Assembly (NCBI GenBank): GCA_019925795.1
Contig: CM034297.1
Location: 47,449,941 to 47,513,940, forward strand
Length of the DNA stretch: 64,000 nt
Source of the DNA: Dendrobium chrysotoxum
Lineage: Eukaryota; Streptophyta; Magnoliopsida; Asparagales; Orchidaceae
Reading direction: 5' to 3'
The notes below the pieces were generated by a model. That model made no database searches and was not told the origin of the DNA. It saw only the letters and a program-made list of their open reading frames with translations. The translations under genes were made by a program, and so were the position numbers. Below are positions 24,415-36,238 of the stretch, in pieces. Numbering within the stretch: the first letter of the stretch is position 1; each line of letters starts with the position of its first letter.

Positions 24415-25744
24415 TTCTGATGACTACTAACTTCTGATTTGTCTATTTTTCATTCTGATTTTGTTAGTTAGATGTTTGATTTGATTATCTGTTTCCTGTT
24501 ATTTTTTTATTTTTCTGCTGATTTCTATTTTAGCCTAAGTGTCAGTTTGATTTGAGTAGTTATTTTGACGCAATTTTCTACTTGCTTTTATTTACTGGTT
24601 CATCTCTTTTATTTACTGTTTTATCTCTTTCAAAATCAGATCACCGCTCACTACTACTAATAAACTAGATTTCTGACTAGGAGTTTTGCCTTATTTTTTA
24701 TTTGGAAGCTGGTAAGCAGTGATTGATTCCACTGGATCTGTTAAAGGGAAGAAACATTGATGATTGTTTCTCTTCCTCTAACTCTTTTACTGGTGTATTA
24801 TTTCTTTTGGACAAAAATCTTCTTCAAAATTAAAAAAATTGGCTTTTGAAATAGAGATTTATTTTATCTTCCTACAGTAATCTACCTCATATGAATAGTA
24901 TTTTCAAAGTCTTTAGTCATTGTTATGCTTTTTTGAACCAAGTGATTGCACTTATCATACGATGTATGATTTTTATTTTGTGAATTACTCTTCCTTATTG
25001 TAGAGAGTAAGCTTTGGCGTCTCTTATGTCTGGAAGGTAATTTTACAGCTGAGATCCTTTAACGATTTTGAGAGGGAGAAAGCTTATAAAAGATGCGCAG
25101 TACGTCAAATAAATTAAAAAAAGGGGCACAAAATGAGCCTAAAGCTGAAAAGATGTGAAATATCGCCAAACTAAAAGATACATAAAGTGTATCAAAAATC
25201 AAAAGATGTGCAAAGTGCCAAACAAATTGAAAAAGAAGCATAAAATGAGCCCAAATCAAGCTTTCTTCCCTTTCAAATCATTAAATGTCTTAGAAAAATC
25301 CGTGCGCCACTTAATATTTTCAAAAGCTTGAGTTTGAAAATCATGATTTCTGATTTATTACTTTGTAACACTATTATATCAGATATTTTTCTGGAACGAG
25401 GCTTGAAAGGATCTCTTTTTGAATCTAATTTCTTTTCTTCTGAATTGGATTTTTTGTTTTGAAAGGGATTTGCATCTATAAGGTATCCGAGGTGGGAGTT
25501 ACGAAAGTTGATTTTCCAACGTTTCTGGATTTCAGCGCTGTCAATCGTCTTCTTATTGATTTTTGGATTTAAAATCAAGGGGAAAATTCTGATTTACGGG
25601 AGCAGATCGATCAAAAAAATCATTATTTTTTGTGTTCTCATTTCAAGTTTTATTTACTTTGGTTTTGTTTTTTATTTTACTGTTTGTGTTTTTGGGATCC
25701 CTGATCTTTCATCTCCATCCTCCATCTTTTTTACTTTTTCTTCA
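24415..25744. other. Untranslated leader between pol and the env-like ORF
   Basis: No gene is visible. Between about 25085 and 25260 a block of about 100 bp is imperfectly duplicated (aaaagatgtgcaaagtgcc; ataaaatgagcccaaa); the outer element has the same at about 31820-31970. This leader and the palindromes after it separate pol from the third ORF, so that ORF would need splicing or internal initiation. Confidence 0.6.
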
Positions 25745-26270
25745 TATCGTCCTAGACAATCCACACATCATCTTGGACGATCTTCTTCGTCCTAGACGAT
25801 CCATAAATCATCCTGAATGATCCATTCAAATTGTCCCTACTGTGATCATACTACTGAGATACGCCAATTATTGGTGATCATCCTGGACGATCCTTACATC
25901 ATCCTCGAAATATGATCCAAAATTTCCTGATCCTGATCAAACAGCTAAGCTTGCACCAATTATTATTCATCATCCTGGACGATCCAGCTCATCATCCCGG
26001 ACGATCCACGTGTCAACAGTTGGACGATTCAAATTCGGCCTGTCCGACACATTTATTGCATATCGTCTTGAACGATCCACCTAATAATCCTGGATGATAC
26101 TTTTTGTAAACGGTCGTCCAGCTTGACTCCTCGGGATGATCGCCTGTCTCTAATCATCCTGGATGATCTTTGATCGTCCTAGATGATCCGACCTCCTTTT
26201 TGACCAATCATCCTGGAAGCCATAAATGCTCATATCATCCTGGACGATCCTGCGATCGTATGGGATGATC
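25745..26270. promoter_or_regulatory. Second palindrome array, upstream of the env-like ORF
   Basis: At least ten copies of the same palindrome as in the LTR occur here, e.g. atcatcctggacgatcc near 25875 and 25970, and atcatcctggatgatc near 26153. The outer element has the array at the same place (32504-32907). Recurrence in front of a second ORF suggests a shared regulatory function for LTR and ORF3 leader (inferred). Confidence 0.7.
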
Positions 26271-26351
26271 CGACTGATTTCTATTTAAACAGCCATTCTC
26301 TTCAATTTTTCTTCACACCTTTCCTTCCATATTCCTCTCTTGTGTTTACTA

Positions 26352-27488
26352 ATGGCTGGTGGGAAGCGATCTAGCTAAAAGGGTGCGAGCTCCTCACAGG
26401 GAAATGTCGATCCCAGCTTTCCCAATGCAGCCGATCAGGCTGCCTTCGAGCGATATCTTAAGGTGGGCATCACAAAGTCCAAAATCATAAACCCCCACAC
26501 CCTTACCTATCCTGTCCTCGATCTTTTTTCGCACACATCCCTCACCTTCATCCTCACCCTAGCCTTCCCATTTATCCTTAAACTTTTCTAAGTCTTCTTC
26601 GTCAATCTTCACATCTCTGCTGACTACTCCACCCTCTACTCCTATATTAATCAACGTCCAGTAGAACTCACAGCCCAGGACTTTCATAATATTCTTTATC
26701 TCTCAGTGACTGGCGATAAAATTCACACCCTTATTTTTGATCCTGACTATGATTGGAGTGTCGCCAATCACTTTCTTAGAAATATAAATGCACCCTACCA
26801 CGACAATGCTTGCACATCCCTCCTTAAGGATACCCGGACCATTCAACATGTCCTTCGTTCCTCCATCATCACAAAGGCTGGGGATCACATTCACATCACC
26901 CCTTTATAATCTCTGACCACCTATTACATCATGGCCCACCGGGACTTCAATGCCACTGACCTTCTTTTCAGATATATCGAGCATCTCACCACCATTAGGG
27001 ATCTGGGCCATAGATGACGTCCAAACCTAGCTTTAGGACACATCATTGCATATGCCTTGGAGACAAAATATGACCTACAGTATTCAGTCCATCCCAATAT
27101 CCCTCCTTCCTACTTCACCAACAATTCATTCCATGTACTCCACAGTACCCGACTATATCTGAAGCCCGCCCTGAATGTTGAGGAGGAAGAGGAAGAAGCT
27201 GTTCCTGTTCCAACTACACCTGATGCACCTGCTCCCCTCCCCATTGCTTCCCCCTTTGATCATCTGGTGCAGCGGTTTGACTAGTGGGTGGCCCGATTCG
27301 ATTCTTATGTTGCTTCCTAGGAGCAGCAGCACACTAAGGATCTGTAGCGCTTTAATGACTATGTTGCTCAGCAGCAATAATAGCACGCCCAGGATATTGC
27401 CTGGATTGGAGCACACTTCGCCTCCATTCACAGTTACTTCACGCCACCACCACCTCCTCCTTTTGATCAGGATTCGCCTCCATTTTAG
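26352..27488 (+). pseudogene. Env-like third ORF, inner Sirevirus
   Basis: The ORF starts with ATG (MAGGKRSS) 2 kb after pol and ends with a stop at 27486-27488. Recognisable segments: INPHTLTYPVLDLF, YINQRPVELTAQDFHNILYL, GDKIHTLIFDPDYDW, YIMAHRDFNATDLLFRYIEH, LALGHIIAYALETKYDLQY, an acidic EEEEEEA run, a proline-rich stretch and glutamine-rich repeats before PPPPPPFDQD. Several stops interrupt it (about 26374, 26590, 26907, 27015, 27282). The outer copy has the same protein at 33006-34069. Sireviruses often carry such env-like ORFs, related to a widespread plant transposon-protein family. I see no clear signal peptide or membrane anchor, so an envelope role is not supported by the sequence. 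Confidence 0.75.
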
Positions 27489-27552
27489 TTTTGTGTTTTA
27501 TGCTTTTTTTATTTGTTCTGTTGTTTCTGTTCTTCCTCCTTTTTGTGATGTC

Positions 27553-27563
27553 AAAAGGGGGAG
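27553..27563 (+). other. Upstream polypurine tract, inner Sirevirus
   Basis: aaaagggggag, preceded by tgtgatgtc, just after the env-like ORF. Extra polypurine tracts of this form ahead of the true one are a Sirevirus hallmark. Confidence 0.75.
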
Positions 27564-27747
27564 TTGGTTGTAGTAGTTTTTATTTTATATATTGATCGTG
27601 TTTTGTGTTGTTTATTTCCTTTATAGTTATTTTCCTGTACTGTTCTAGTTGCTCAATGAAACTTGCAAAGAAATTTATTTTTTTGATATGCATTGGTTAA
27701 CTCCTAGTTCTGTTATTTTAAACTACTGCACAAATATTTGCCATCAT

Positions 27748-27762
27748 AAAAAAAGGGGAGAT
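27748..27762 (+). other. Polypurine tract before the 3' LTR, inner Sirevirus
   Basis: aaaaaaaggggagat directly abuts the 3' LTR (27763). It is the expected primer for plus-strand DNA synthesis. Confidence 0.88.
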
Positions 27763-28935
27763 TATTGCAAATCTGGTTTTAAAAAGTACAGTTTTGATGA
27801 TGACAAACATGTTTGTATTCTATTTTATTTGGCTAACTTATTTCAGGTGCAAAATATCAAAAGCAACTCAAGCCAACTCAAGATCGGGTCCAAGTGTGTC
27901 TAAGTGTACTGCTTTCCTTTTCTTGAGTCAATTGTAATGTAACTGATCCCCTATCTAAGTAACCTTGCACACACACACTTAGGGGGAGAGCTTGAGTGAA
28001 TTAGAGTTTCTGTGGGAGGATCGTTCGAAGGGCCAGATCGTCCAGGCTGAAACAGAACAACTTTTTCCTCTGATCGTCCAGAAGGGCCAGATCGTCCAGG
28101 CTGAAATAGGTGATTTTGAATTGATCGTACAGGACGTTCTATCCATCGTCCTAGATGATCTTGGCCGATCAGTTGAGATTTAGGGCAAATTTTGAGCCCT
28201 CCTATAAAAGATCTTTTTCTTTCAACAAGAAAAATCTTTTGCCACTTTCCTTTCCCTAGAAACCCTAGAGAGAGAGAGAGTTTAGGAGAGAGAGAGAGAG
28301 GATCTTGTGAGGGGGAGTTTGTGAGGAATTCACAAAGGTTGCTTCAAGCAAGGATCAGAGTCATCTTCTCTGTTCATCGTCTCTCGTCTTGTCCGTGTTT
28401 TCTATGGGAGGATCATTCACAAGAAAATCTGGGTTCTCTGCCCGCTTCAGGAGGAAGCGAAAGGAGTTCAGGTTCTCTACCTGTTTTAGGAGGAAGCAAA
28501 AGGAGTCTGAGGTTCTCTGCCTGCTTCAGGAGGAAGTGAAAGGAGGTTAGGTTCTCTACCTCACCGTGTCGGTGGAAAGGAGTTTCTATACAGGCTTCTC
28601 CTCCTTGCTGTGGGAGCAGAAGGAGAGGGACTTTGAGTTAGTACAATACCCGGAGGGGAGGCTCCGAGGAGTGGACGTAGGTCAAGTTGACCGAACCACT
28701 ATAAAATTTGGTGTGTTCTTTCTGATTATTTTTTGCACTATAGTTTTCTATGATTATCTGCTTGGGTGAAATCTGTGATTGATCTTTTCGTTAATGTTTA
28801 CTTGTTTCCGCTGCAAATCATCAAAAAGGTTTTTTACTGTTGCTCTTAAATTCATAAAAAACCAATTCACTCCCCCTCCTCTTGGTTAGCCTCGGGACTA
28901 GTTCATCAGGGCTTAACATCCCTATCGAACTTTCA
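27763..28935 (+). repeat. 3' LTR of the inner Sirevirus (1173 bp)
   Basis: Starts TATTGCAAATCTGG (the usual TG is mutated to TA) and ends cgaactttca followed by the duplication aatca. It lacks about 560 bp of the palindrome zone of the 5' LTR; the junction is near 28010, where gaattagagtttctgtggg joins unrelated LTR sequence. It keeps the TATA box. Confidence 0.95.
28203..28210 (+). promoter_or_regulatory. TATA box in the inner 3' LTR
   Basis: tataaaag lies about 70 bases upstream of the GA-rich leader, a normal spacing for an LTR promoter. The corresponding segment is deleted from the 5' LTR. Confidence 0.7.
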
Positions 28936-28940
28936 AATCA

Positions 28941-31240
28941 TTCGAGTTTAGGTCTTTTTCCACTTGGATTCAAAAAAAACTAAGTTATGAAAATTTAACC
29001 ATTCATAGTGACCATGATGGAGAATTTGAGAATGAAAATTTTACAACTTGTTGTAAGGAGCAACAGATAGATCACATTTTTTTAGCTTCTAGAATCCCTC
29101 AGCAGAATGGGGTAGCTTAAAGGAAGAACAGGACCAGGGTAAAAGTCGCTAGAGACATACTAACTAAATACTCGCTTCCTAAATACTTCTAGGCAGAAGC
29201 GGTGAATACAACCTATTATGTTCTGAATAGGGTTAATATTAGATACAAGCTAAATAAGACACCTTATGAAATCCTTAAGGGTAGGACACCCAACCTCTCT
29301 CACCTTTATATCTTTGGATATAAAGTGTTCATTCTGAATAATGGAAAGTCTCAACTAGGAAAGTTTAACCCAAAATTTGATGAAGGAGTGTTCCTAGGTT
29401 ACTCAAATGTTGGAAAATCCTATAGAGTCTTTAATAAAAGGACATTGGTAGTAGAGGAAACCACTTATATTATATTTAATGAATTTAATAATTTTAGAGG
29501 ATCTAGGATGGAAGAAGAAGAAGTAGGAGAAATTACCAAGGAGTAGAATCTACAAATTTAGAGGAAAGGGTAGTGTCTGAAAATATACTGCCTAGAGAAT
29601 GGAGATACTCTTCGAGTCAACCTAAAGAACTAATCTTAGGAGACCCATCTGAAGGTGTTAAAATTAGGCATGGACTTAAAAAAGAAGTAAACCACTCTGC
29701 CTTCATCTCAATGACTGAACCCACCAATATAAATCAAGCCCTATCTGATGAATTTTGGATCCTAGCCATATAAGAAGAGTTAAATCAATTTATAAGAAAT
29801 GATGTTTGGGAGCTAGTTGAAAGACCTTTGGACTAGAGTGTGGTTGGAACTAAATGAGTTTTCTAAAATAAAACGAATGATTCTGGTGTAGTGGTGAGAA
29901 ATAAATCAAGATTAGTGGCTAAGGGATATAACCAGATAGAAGGAATTGACTTTGAAGGGACATTTACCCTTGTAGCTAGATTAGAAGCTATTAGGGTGCT
30001 ACTAGCATTTGCTTGTTTTAAGGGTTTCAAATTATAGTAGATGGATGTTAAGAGTGCCTTTCTGAATGGGGTAATAAAAGAAGATGTGTATGTTGAACAA
30101 CTCTCAGGGTTTAAAAATTTATAATTTTCTAATCATGTGTTCAAATTAAAAATAAGCATAATATGGACTGAAATAAGCACCCAGGGCATGGTATAAATAA
30201 CTAAGCATATTCCTACTAGAAAGAACCTTTGTTAAGGAGAGTGTAGATACCACTTTGTTTCCAAAAACGGTAGGAGATGAACTACTGATTATCTAAATTT
30301 ATATTAATGACATTCTGTTTGAATCTTCTGATAAAAAATTGTGTGATGATTTTTTAAAAATGATGACTAATGAGTTTTAAATTAGTATGATGGGAGAACT
30401 GACCTATTTCTTGGATTTAGCATAAGATAGAAGGATGATGAAACTTTTTTAGTTAATCAAAATATATTAAAGACATCTTTAAGAAATATAAAATTGATAA
30501 ATCCAAGCCAATCAACACTCCCATGAGTTCCACCGTTTAGTTAGATAAGGATTCAAATGAAAAATCTATTGATTAAAAGAAATACAGAGGAATAATTGGA
30601 TCACTTCATTACTTAACTACTAGCAGACCTGATATCATATTTAGTATTTATCTCTGTGCTAGATTTTAGGCTGATCCAAAAGCATCCCACTTGAATGTTG
30701 TTAAGAGAATTCTTAAATATCTCTTAAGAACCCAAAACTTAGGAATCTAGTATCTTAGGTATAGCACCTACTTTGAAATCATAGGATATTCTAATTCAGA
30801 TTTTGCTGGATATCAGGTTGATAGGAAAAATACTTTTGGACATGTGAATTTAAGGACAGTCCTTAGTCTCATGGTCCAGTAGAAAATAGAACCCACTTGC
30901 CCTGTCCACTCTTAAAGCTGAGTATATAGCCTTAGGGAGTTGTGTGGCCTAAGTCCTTTAGTTAAAGCAACAAATTCTAGATTTAGGATTACTTGTAGCC
31001 ACCATTTCAATTCTATGTGATAACACTAGTGTCATATGTATTTCAAAGAATTCAATCCAACACTAAAGGACCAAACATATAAATATAAGGCACCATTTCA
31101 TTAGGGACCATGTTACCAAAGGAGACATAAAGCTACACCATGTAGCCACTAAAAATTAACTTACTAATATCTTTACTAAACCACTAGCTTTTAAAACCTT
31201 CAGCATCATAATAACCAGATTATGTGTGATAAATATTCAT
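28941..31240 (+). pseudogene. pol: Outer Sirevirus pol, integrase to RNase H
   Basis: This continues the gene cut at 17820. Integrase resumes with FRSFSTWIQKKLSYENL and SDHDGEFEN. The open segment 29202-29546 is the integrase C terminus (TYYVLNRVNIRYKLNKTPYE). Reverse transcriptase runs from about 29700 (AFISMTEPTNINQALSDEFW) to about 30590. Its catalytic motif has decayed from YVDD to YIND (about 30300). RNase H traces (LSTLKAEYIALGSC, DNTSVICISKN) end near 31240. Many stops are present; it is non-functional. Confidence 0.92.
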
Positions 31241-32503
31241 GCTTGAATTTGATGCCTTCTATTTTTTATTCTTCTTATTTTTGTTATTTTTTGTTTTGGT
31301 TTTATTTATATGTTCATTTCGGTTTATGAGTTCCTATTTTAAGCTTTTGATTTTTTGTTATCTTTTCTTCAGTATTTTGTAAAGAATTAGATCAATGCTC
31401 ACTTTTGATATTGAATTCTCAAATGACATTTTTTCCTTGCATTTGATTTTAAAAATTAATAAGCAGTGCTTGACTCCTCTAAAAATAATTAAAGGAAGAA
31501 AATTTGATGATTGTCACTCTTCCACTAACTCCTTTAAGTGGTTTATTTTCTTTTTAAAGAAAAACTTATTTCAAATTAAAAGTTGGGCTTTGAAATAAAG
31601 ATCTATTTTATCTTCCTACAGTAATCTATCTCATATAAATAATGCTCCAAGTCAATGAATCACTTTCAAGTTTTCTTAATGAGGTTGTTGCATTTATCAT
31701 ATGAATATGATTTTATTTTGTGGATTACTCTTCCTTATATTAGCAAGTGAGCTTTTCTTTTCTTATATCTGGAAGATAATCTTACAACTAAGAGTCTTTA
31801 AAGGTTTTAAAAGGAAGCAAACTCGTAAAAATGATAAAAGGCACAAGATGAGCCCAAAACTGAAAAGATACGCAATGACCACCAAATAATTATAAGATAT
31901 ACAAAGTGTATCAAAAATTAAAAGCTGCATAAAGTGTGCCAAATAACTGAAAAAGAGACATAAAATGTGCCCACAAAGAAATAAACTTCATTCTCTTTCA
32001 AATCTTTAAATCTTAGAAGAATCCATAAGCCACTTGATATTTTTAAACACTTGAATTTGAAAATCATAATTTTTTGTTAATTACTTCACAATGTTATTCT
32101 ATCAGATATTTTTCTGAAAAGAAGTTTGAAAAGATCACTTTCTTATCCAATTTCTTTTCTAATTTAGATTTTTATTTGAAAAGAATTTTGACCTGTAAGG
32201 AGTCCGAGCTAGGGTTAACAAGATTAGTTTTCTACCCCTTTTGGATTTCAGCATTGTCAATTCATTTCTTACTAATTTTTTAAGCTACTCACAAGAGAAA
32301 TTTATCATTTACTGGAGTTGATCGTATCAGAAAAAAAATTTTGTGTTTTTTAATTTTGATTTATGACTATTTTTGGCTTGTTTTTATTTTATTTTTGCCT
32401 TTCATATTTTTATTTTATTTTTGCCTTTCATATTTTTATTTTTGTATTGAAACCCCTCTGATCATCACATTTCATCTCTTGAATTTTTAAAGTTTTGGTC
32501 ACA
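31241..32503. other. Outer Sirevirus leader after pol, no gene
   Basis: Diverged copy of the inner leader, including the aaaagatacgcaatgacc-type short repeats at about 31820-31970. No coding sequence is seen. Confidence 0.6.
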
Positions 32504-32907
32504 CCATCCAGGATGATCCATATCATCCTGTACGATTTGAATAAAAATTCTAATCTTTGAACACAACACATCCAACGGCTGCTATAAATTGATTATTGGT
32601 GATCGTCCCATATGATTCATACATCGTACTGGACGATCCACATGGTAGAAGCTGTTGGATGATTTAAATCCAGTTGGGCCAATCCATTAAGACAAATCAT
32701 CTAAGATGATCAACGTATTCATCCTGTACGATCCGCCTAGTCAACGATCATACAATCTGACTCCTCGGGATGATACTCCTGTGTCTAATCATCTTGTATG
32801 ATATCTGATTGTACTGGATAATCAGACAAACATTTTTGGCCAATCATCTAGCTAAATTGATTACTCCACATCATCCTGTACGATCTAATGATTGTCTAGT
32901 ACGATTT
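32504..32907. promoter_or_regulatory. Palindrome array before the outer env-like ORF
   Basis: Degraded copies of the palindrome (ccatccaggatgatcc at the start, then atcatcctgtacgat and atcgtactggacgatcc types). Position and motif match the inner array at 25745-26270. Confidence 0.6.
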
Positions 32908-33005
32908 GGCTGGTTCTATTTAAACAAGCAAAAAATCTTTAAATTCTCCACACCATTCCAATTCTCTCAATCTTCTACTTTCCTCTCGAGTTTTTCCTAC
33001 TTAAA

Positions 33006-34069
33006 ATGGCTGGTGGTAAATGATCTCAGGCTCTGGTGGGTAGTTCCTCTAAACAAACTATCGACCCTCGCTTCACTGAGGCTGCTGATGAAGAAGCCTA
33101 GCAGTAGTACAAAGCTACTAGGATTACACCATCCAAAATTGTAAACCAGAAAGTTTTGAACTTCCAAGTACTCAATCTATTTGCCCACACCACTCTTGGC
33201 TTCCTCCTCACACTTGCCTATCCCTATAATTAAGAACTTCTCTTTAAATTTTTTTCCAGCCTTCGCATTAATAGTGATGGTACTACCCTCCAATCTTATG
33301 TTAATAGAAGGCCTGTCGAAATCACTTATCAGGACTTCTACGAGTTCCTCCTCCTTTCCACAACTGGTGAGAAAGTTCACTATGTAACTTCTTACACTGA
33401 GTATAATTAGACACAAGCAAATACTATTCTTAGAGAATCCAACATTAACTACCACATACCCCATGTCAACACCTTAGTTTAGATGCACGAATCATCTAGC
33501 ACATACTTAGAAACTCCATCATTCCTAAAACTGGTGATAGGATAAACATCACTCCTACTCTTTCTCTTATAAGCTACTTCTTTATGGCTCACATTAATTT
33601 CAATGCTACTAATCTTATTATTCGCTATCTTAAAAGTCTAACAGTTATTAGAGATCCCCACCATAAGAGACAGAGTAATCTAGCCTTAGGACATATTATT
33701 TCCTTTGTCCTATAATCCAAGTACAATTTTCAATACCCTGCACTACTAGATCTTCTAGTTTTCTATTATAATAGCTCCTTATATGTTCTTCAAAGTGCCA
33801 CTTATCACCATACTCGCTATCGTGACCATGAGCTAAAAGAATAAGAGGGACGTCCAACACCGATACCAACACCCGCACCAGTAAACCAACAGACATAGTA
33901 TGCTATACTGGTTCAAAGATTTGATCAGTGGGAGGCTAGATTTGATAGCTACGTTGAATAATAGCAGCAACAGCATGACCAGGATATGACCTAGTTTGGG
34001 GAGCAGTTTGCTTCCATTCAACTCTTCCTTCAGCCACCACCACCCGATCAAGATCCTCTATTTTACTAA
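33006..34069 (+). pseudogene. Env-like third ORF, outer Sirevirus
   Basis: Starts ATG (MAGGK) and ends at TAA 34067-34069 after PPPDQDPLFY. It aligns along its length with the inner ORF: YVNRRPVEITYQDFYEFLLL, TGEKVHYVTSYTEYN, LALGHIISFVL, a glutamine-rich segment and a proline-rich end. There are numerous stops. Preservation of this ORF in two copies shows it is a normal part of the family rather than a chance capture. Confidence 0.72.
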
Positions 34070-34199
34070 TTTGTTTTTTTATTTTTATTTTAATTTATTT
34101 TGTTTGTTCCTGTATTTGTGATGTTTTTTAGTTCTGTACTTTGTGATATCTTTTTGTATGTTGTTTGCTTTTTCATTATTTTCTTCTTTTTGTGATGTC

Positions 34200-34210
34200 A
34201 AAAAGGGGAA
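34200..34210 (+). other. Upstream polypurine tract, outer Sirevirus
   Basis: aaaaaggggaa after tgtgatgtc, the counterpart of 27553. Confidence 0.65.
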
Positions 34211-34424
34211 TAGTAGTTTGTTGTTAATTACTTTCATATTCTATTTTAATAAAATTTATTTCATGTTTACTATTTTGCATTATTTAAAGAAAAATTTAAA
34301 AATTTAAAAATAATAATAATAAAATATAAACTTTCCTTACTTTAAGAATTTCATCTTCTAAGGGGAAGTTTTAGAGAATGTAAAAAGGGATTTGAAAAAT
34401 TTTAACAATAATATTTGCCATCAT

Positions 34425-34438
34425 AAAAAAGGGTGAGA
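34425..34438 (+). other. Polypurine tract before the 3' LTR, outer Sirevirus
   Basis: aaaaaagggtgaga immediately before the 3' LTR start at 34440; one T interrupts the purines. Confidence 0.8.
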
Positions 34439-34439
34439 T

Positions 34440-36233
34440 TATTGCAAATCTGGGTCCAAAGACTATAATTTTGATGATAACAAATATTATTATTTTATTA
34501 TCACTGTTATGATTGTATATTTGTTTTATTTACCCTTCTTACTAGCATTCCAAGTCTATATGTTCACTTACAACACCAATCAGCTCAAGATCGGGTAGAC
34601 TAGGGTTGAGTATATCTGTAATTTCAATTTCAATGTACTTTTACCTTTCTTGAGTTAAGTCATGTATCTGGTGGATCCCAATCTAAGTAACCTTGCACAC
34701 ACACTCATGGGGGTGAGTTAGTGATTTAAAAAATTTTCTATTTTTTGAACTAATCATACAGCACGATATATATCGTACTAAATGGTCAGTTATGCAAAAA
34801 ACTCTAATTAGGGCACCCATTATTAAGTGAGATTAATTAACTAATCATACTGGACTATTCAGATCATACAGAATGATCAGTTATAAATATGAAAAATAGC
34901 TGCCAATCATAATTTAGGCAATTTCTTAATATACAAATTATACTCTAATCATACATTACGATCTCTATCATACTGGATAATTTATGACAATCATGCTTAA
35001 ATTAGTCTTATGATTAATGGACTAATTATGGTTAAATTGATCAATCTTATCATACAGGACAATCAAAGATTATCGTACTGTACGATTAGATCCCAGCATG
35101 GTACAAAATTTAATCATCACCCATCAAATAGGATGAAAACCATAATATATCAACTAATCATCTTGGACGATACCCCTCCTTTATACTGGATGAACTGATT
35201 GTTGCATGGGATGATATTTAATCATCGGTTATCAAACTAGATGATCAATAAAGACTCGTGAACTAATCATCCTGGATGATTGAAATATCATACGGGATGA
35301 TTCATAAAAATACTTGAATTGATCATACATACCAATTCCATTTGTACTGGCTGAATATGTTATTTTGTACTAATCGTACAGGACGATCTCATGATTATAC
35401 TGGATGATTTTTTATGGCAAATTGAAAATTAGGGCGTCTTTTGGAGGCTCTCTATTTAAGCTCTCATATAGTCTTAAAAAAATCTTTTATTGCTAAGTTG
35501 ATCTGAGAGAGAGCTTAGAGAAGAAAAAGAGAGAGCTTGGGAGAGAGAGAGAGAGAGAGAGAGAGATCCTTGTAAGGGAAAGTTATGAGGGATTCACAAA
35601 AGTTGCTCCAAGCAAGGTTTTCATTATCTTGTTTAAGCTACTTGTTTGGTTCCTTGGTGGCTCTAGGGGAGACTTTCATCAGCATCAAATACAGATTCTA
35701 TGCCTTCACCAGGAGGGTGAAAAAGGATTCTAAGGTTTTCTGCCTACTCTAGAATGGAGTAAAAGGATTTTAAGATTCTCTGCCTACTTCAGGAGGGAGT
35801 AAAAGATTTTCCAGGTTCTCTATCTACTACAGGAGGGAGTAAAAGGATTCAAGGTACTCTACCTCATCGGGTCGATGAAAATATTTTGTAAGGGCTTCTC
35901 CGCCTTGTTGTAGGGAAAAAAGGAGAGACGCTACTTTTAGTGCAATACCTGGAATGGAGGTTTCCGGGGAGTGGACCTAGGTCAAGTTATCCAAACCACT
36001 ATAAATTAGGTGTGATCTTTCTATTTACTTTTTCGCATTTAATTTCCACATTTTTCTATGATTTTTTATGTGGTTGAAATCTTTGATTTTTATTATCATG
36101 AAAGTGATTTGCTTTCGCATCAAGGGGTTTTTAATTTTTCATTTGGTAAAGAATTTTTAAATAACCAATTCACCCCCCTCTTGGTTAGCCTCGGGCTAGT
36201 TCTTTAGGGTTTAACAATCCTCACAAACTTTCA
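34440..36233 (+). repeat. 3' LTR of the outer Sirevirus (1794 bp)
   Basis: Starts TATTGCAAATCTGGGTCC and ends caaactttca, then the duplication ctttg. It contains the palindrome zone (34745-35410), a TATA-like ctatttaag at about 35452, a long GA tract at about 35540 and the 35-40-bp leader repeats at about 35700-35850. Confidence 0.92.
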
Positions 36234-36238
36234 CTTTG

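Larger units (their letters stand above)
17821..28935 (+). mobile_element. Inner Sirevirus-type Ty1/copia element (11.1 kb)
   Basis: It is inserted in the integrase region of the outer element with a perfect 5-bp duplication aatca (17816-17820 and 28936-28940). Order: 5' LTR, primer site, gag, protease, integrase, reverse transcriptase, RNase H, palindrome-rich leader, env-like ORF, two polypurine tracts, 3' LTR. The order protease-integrase-RT defines Ty1/copia. The large coiled-coil gag, the third ORF, the tgatgtcaaaagggggag motif and the LTR palindromes point to the Sirevirus lineage. It is younger than its host copy but pol is interrupted by stops, so it is probably not autonomous. Confidence 0.95.
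13300..36238 (+). mobile_element. Outer Sirevirus-type Ty1/copia element, with target duplication
   Basis: The element proper is 13305-36233, flanked by the 5-bp duplication ctttg (13300-13304 and 36234-36238). It has two LTRs of about 1.77 kb, a primer site, gag, pol, an env-like ORF and polypurine tracts. Without the inner Sirevirus and its duplication it would be about 11.8 kb, usual for Sireviruses. All genes carry many stops, and the LTRs differ from each other at many bases, so it is clearly older than the inner copy. It sits in CACTA-A and also contains an hAT-like insertion. Confidence 0.92.
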
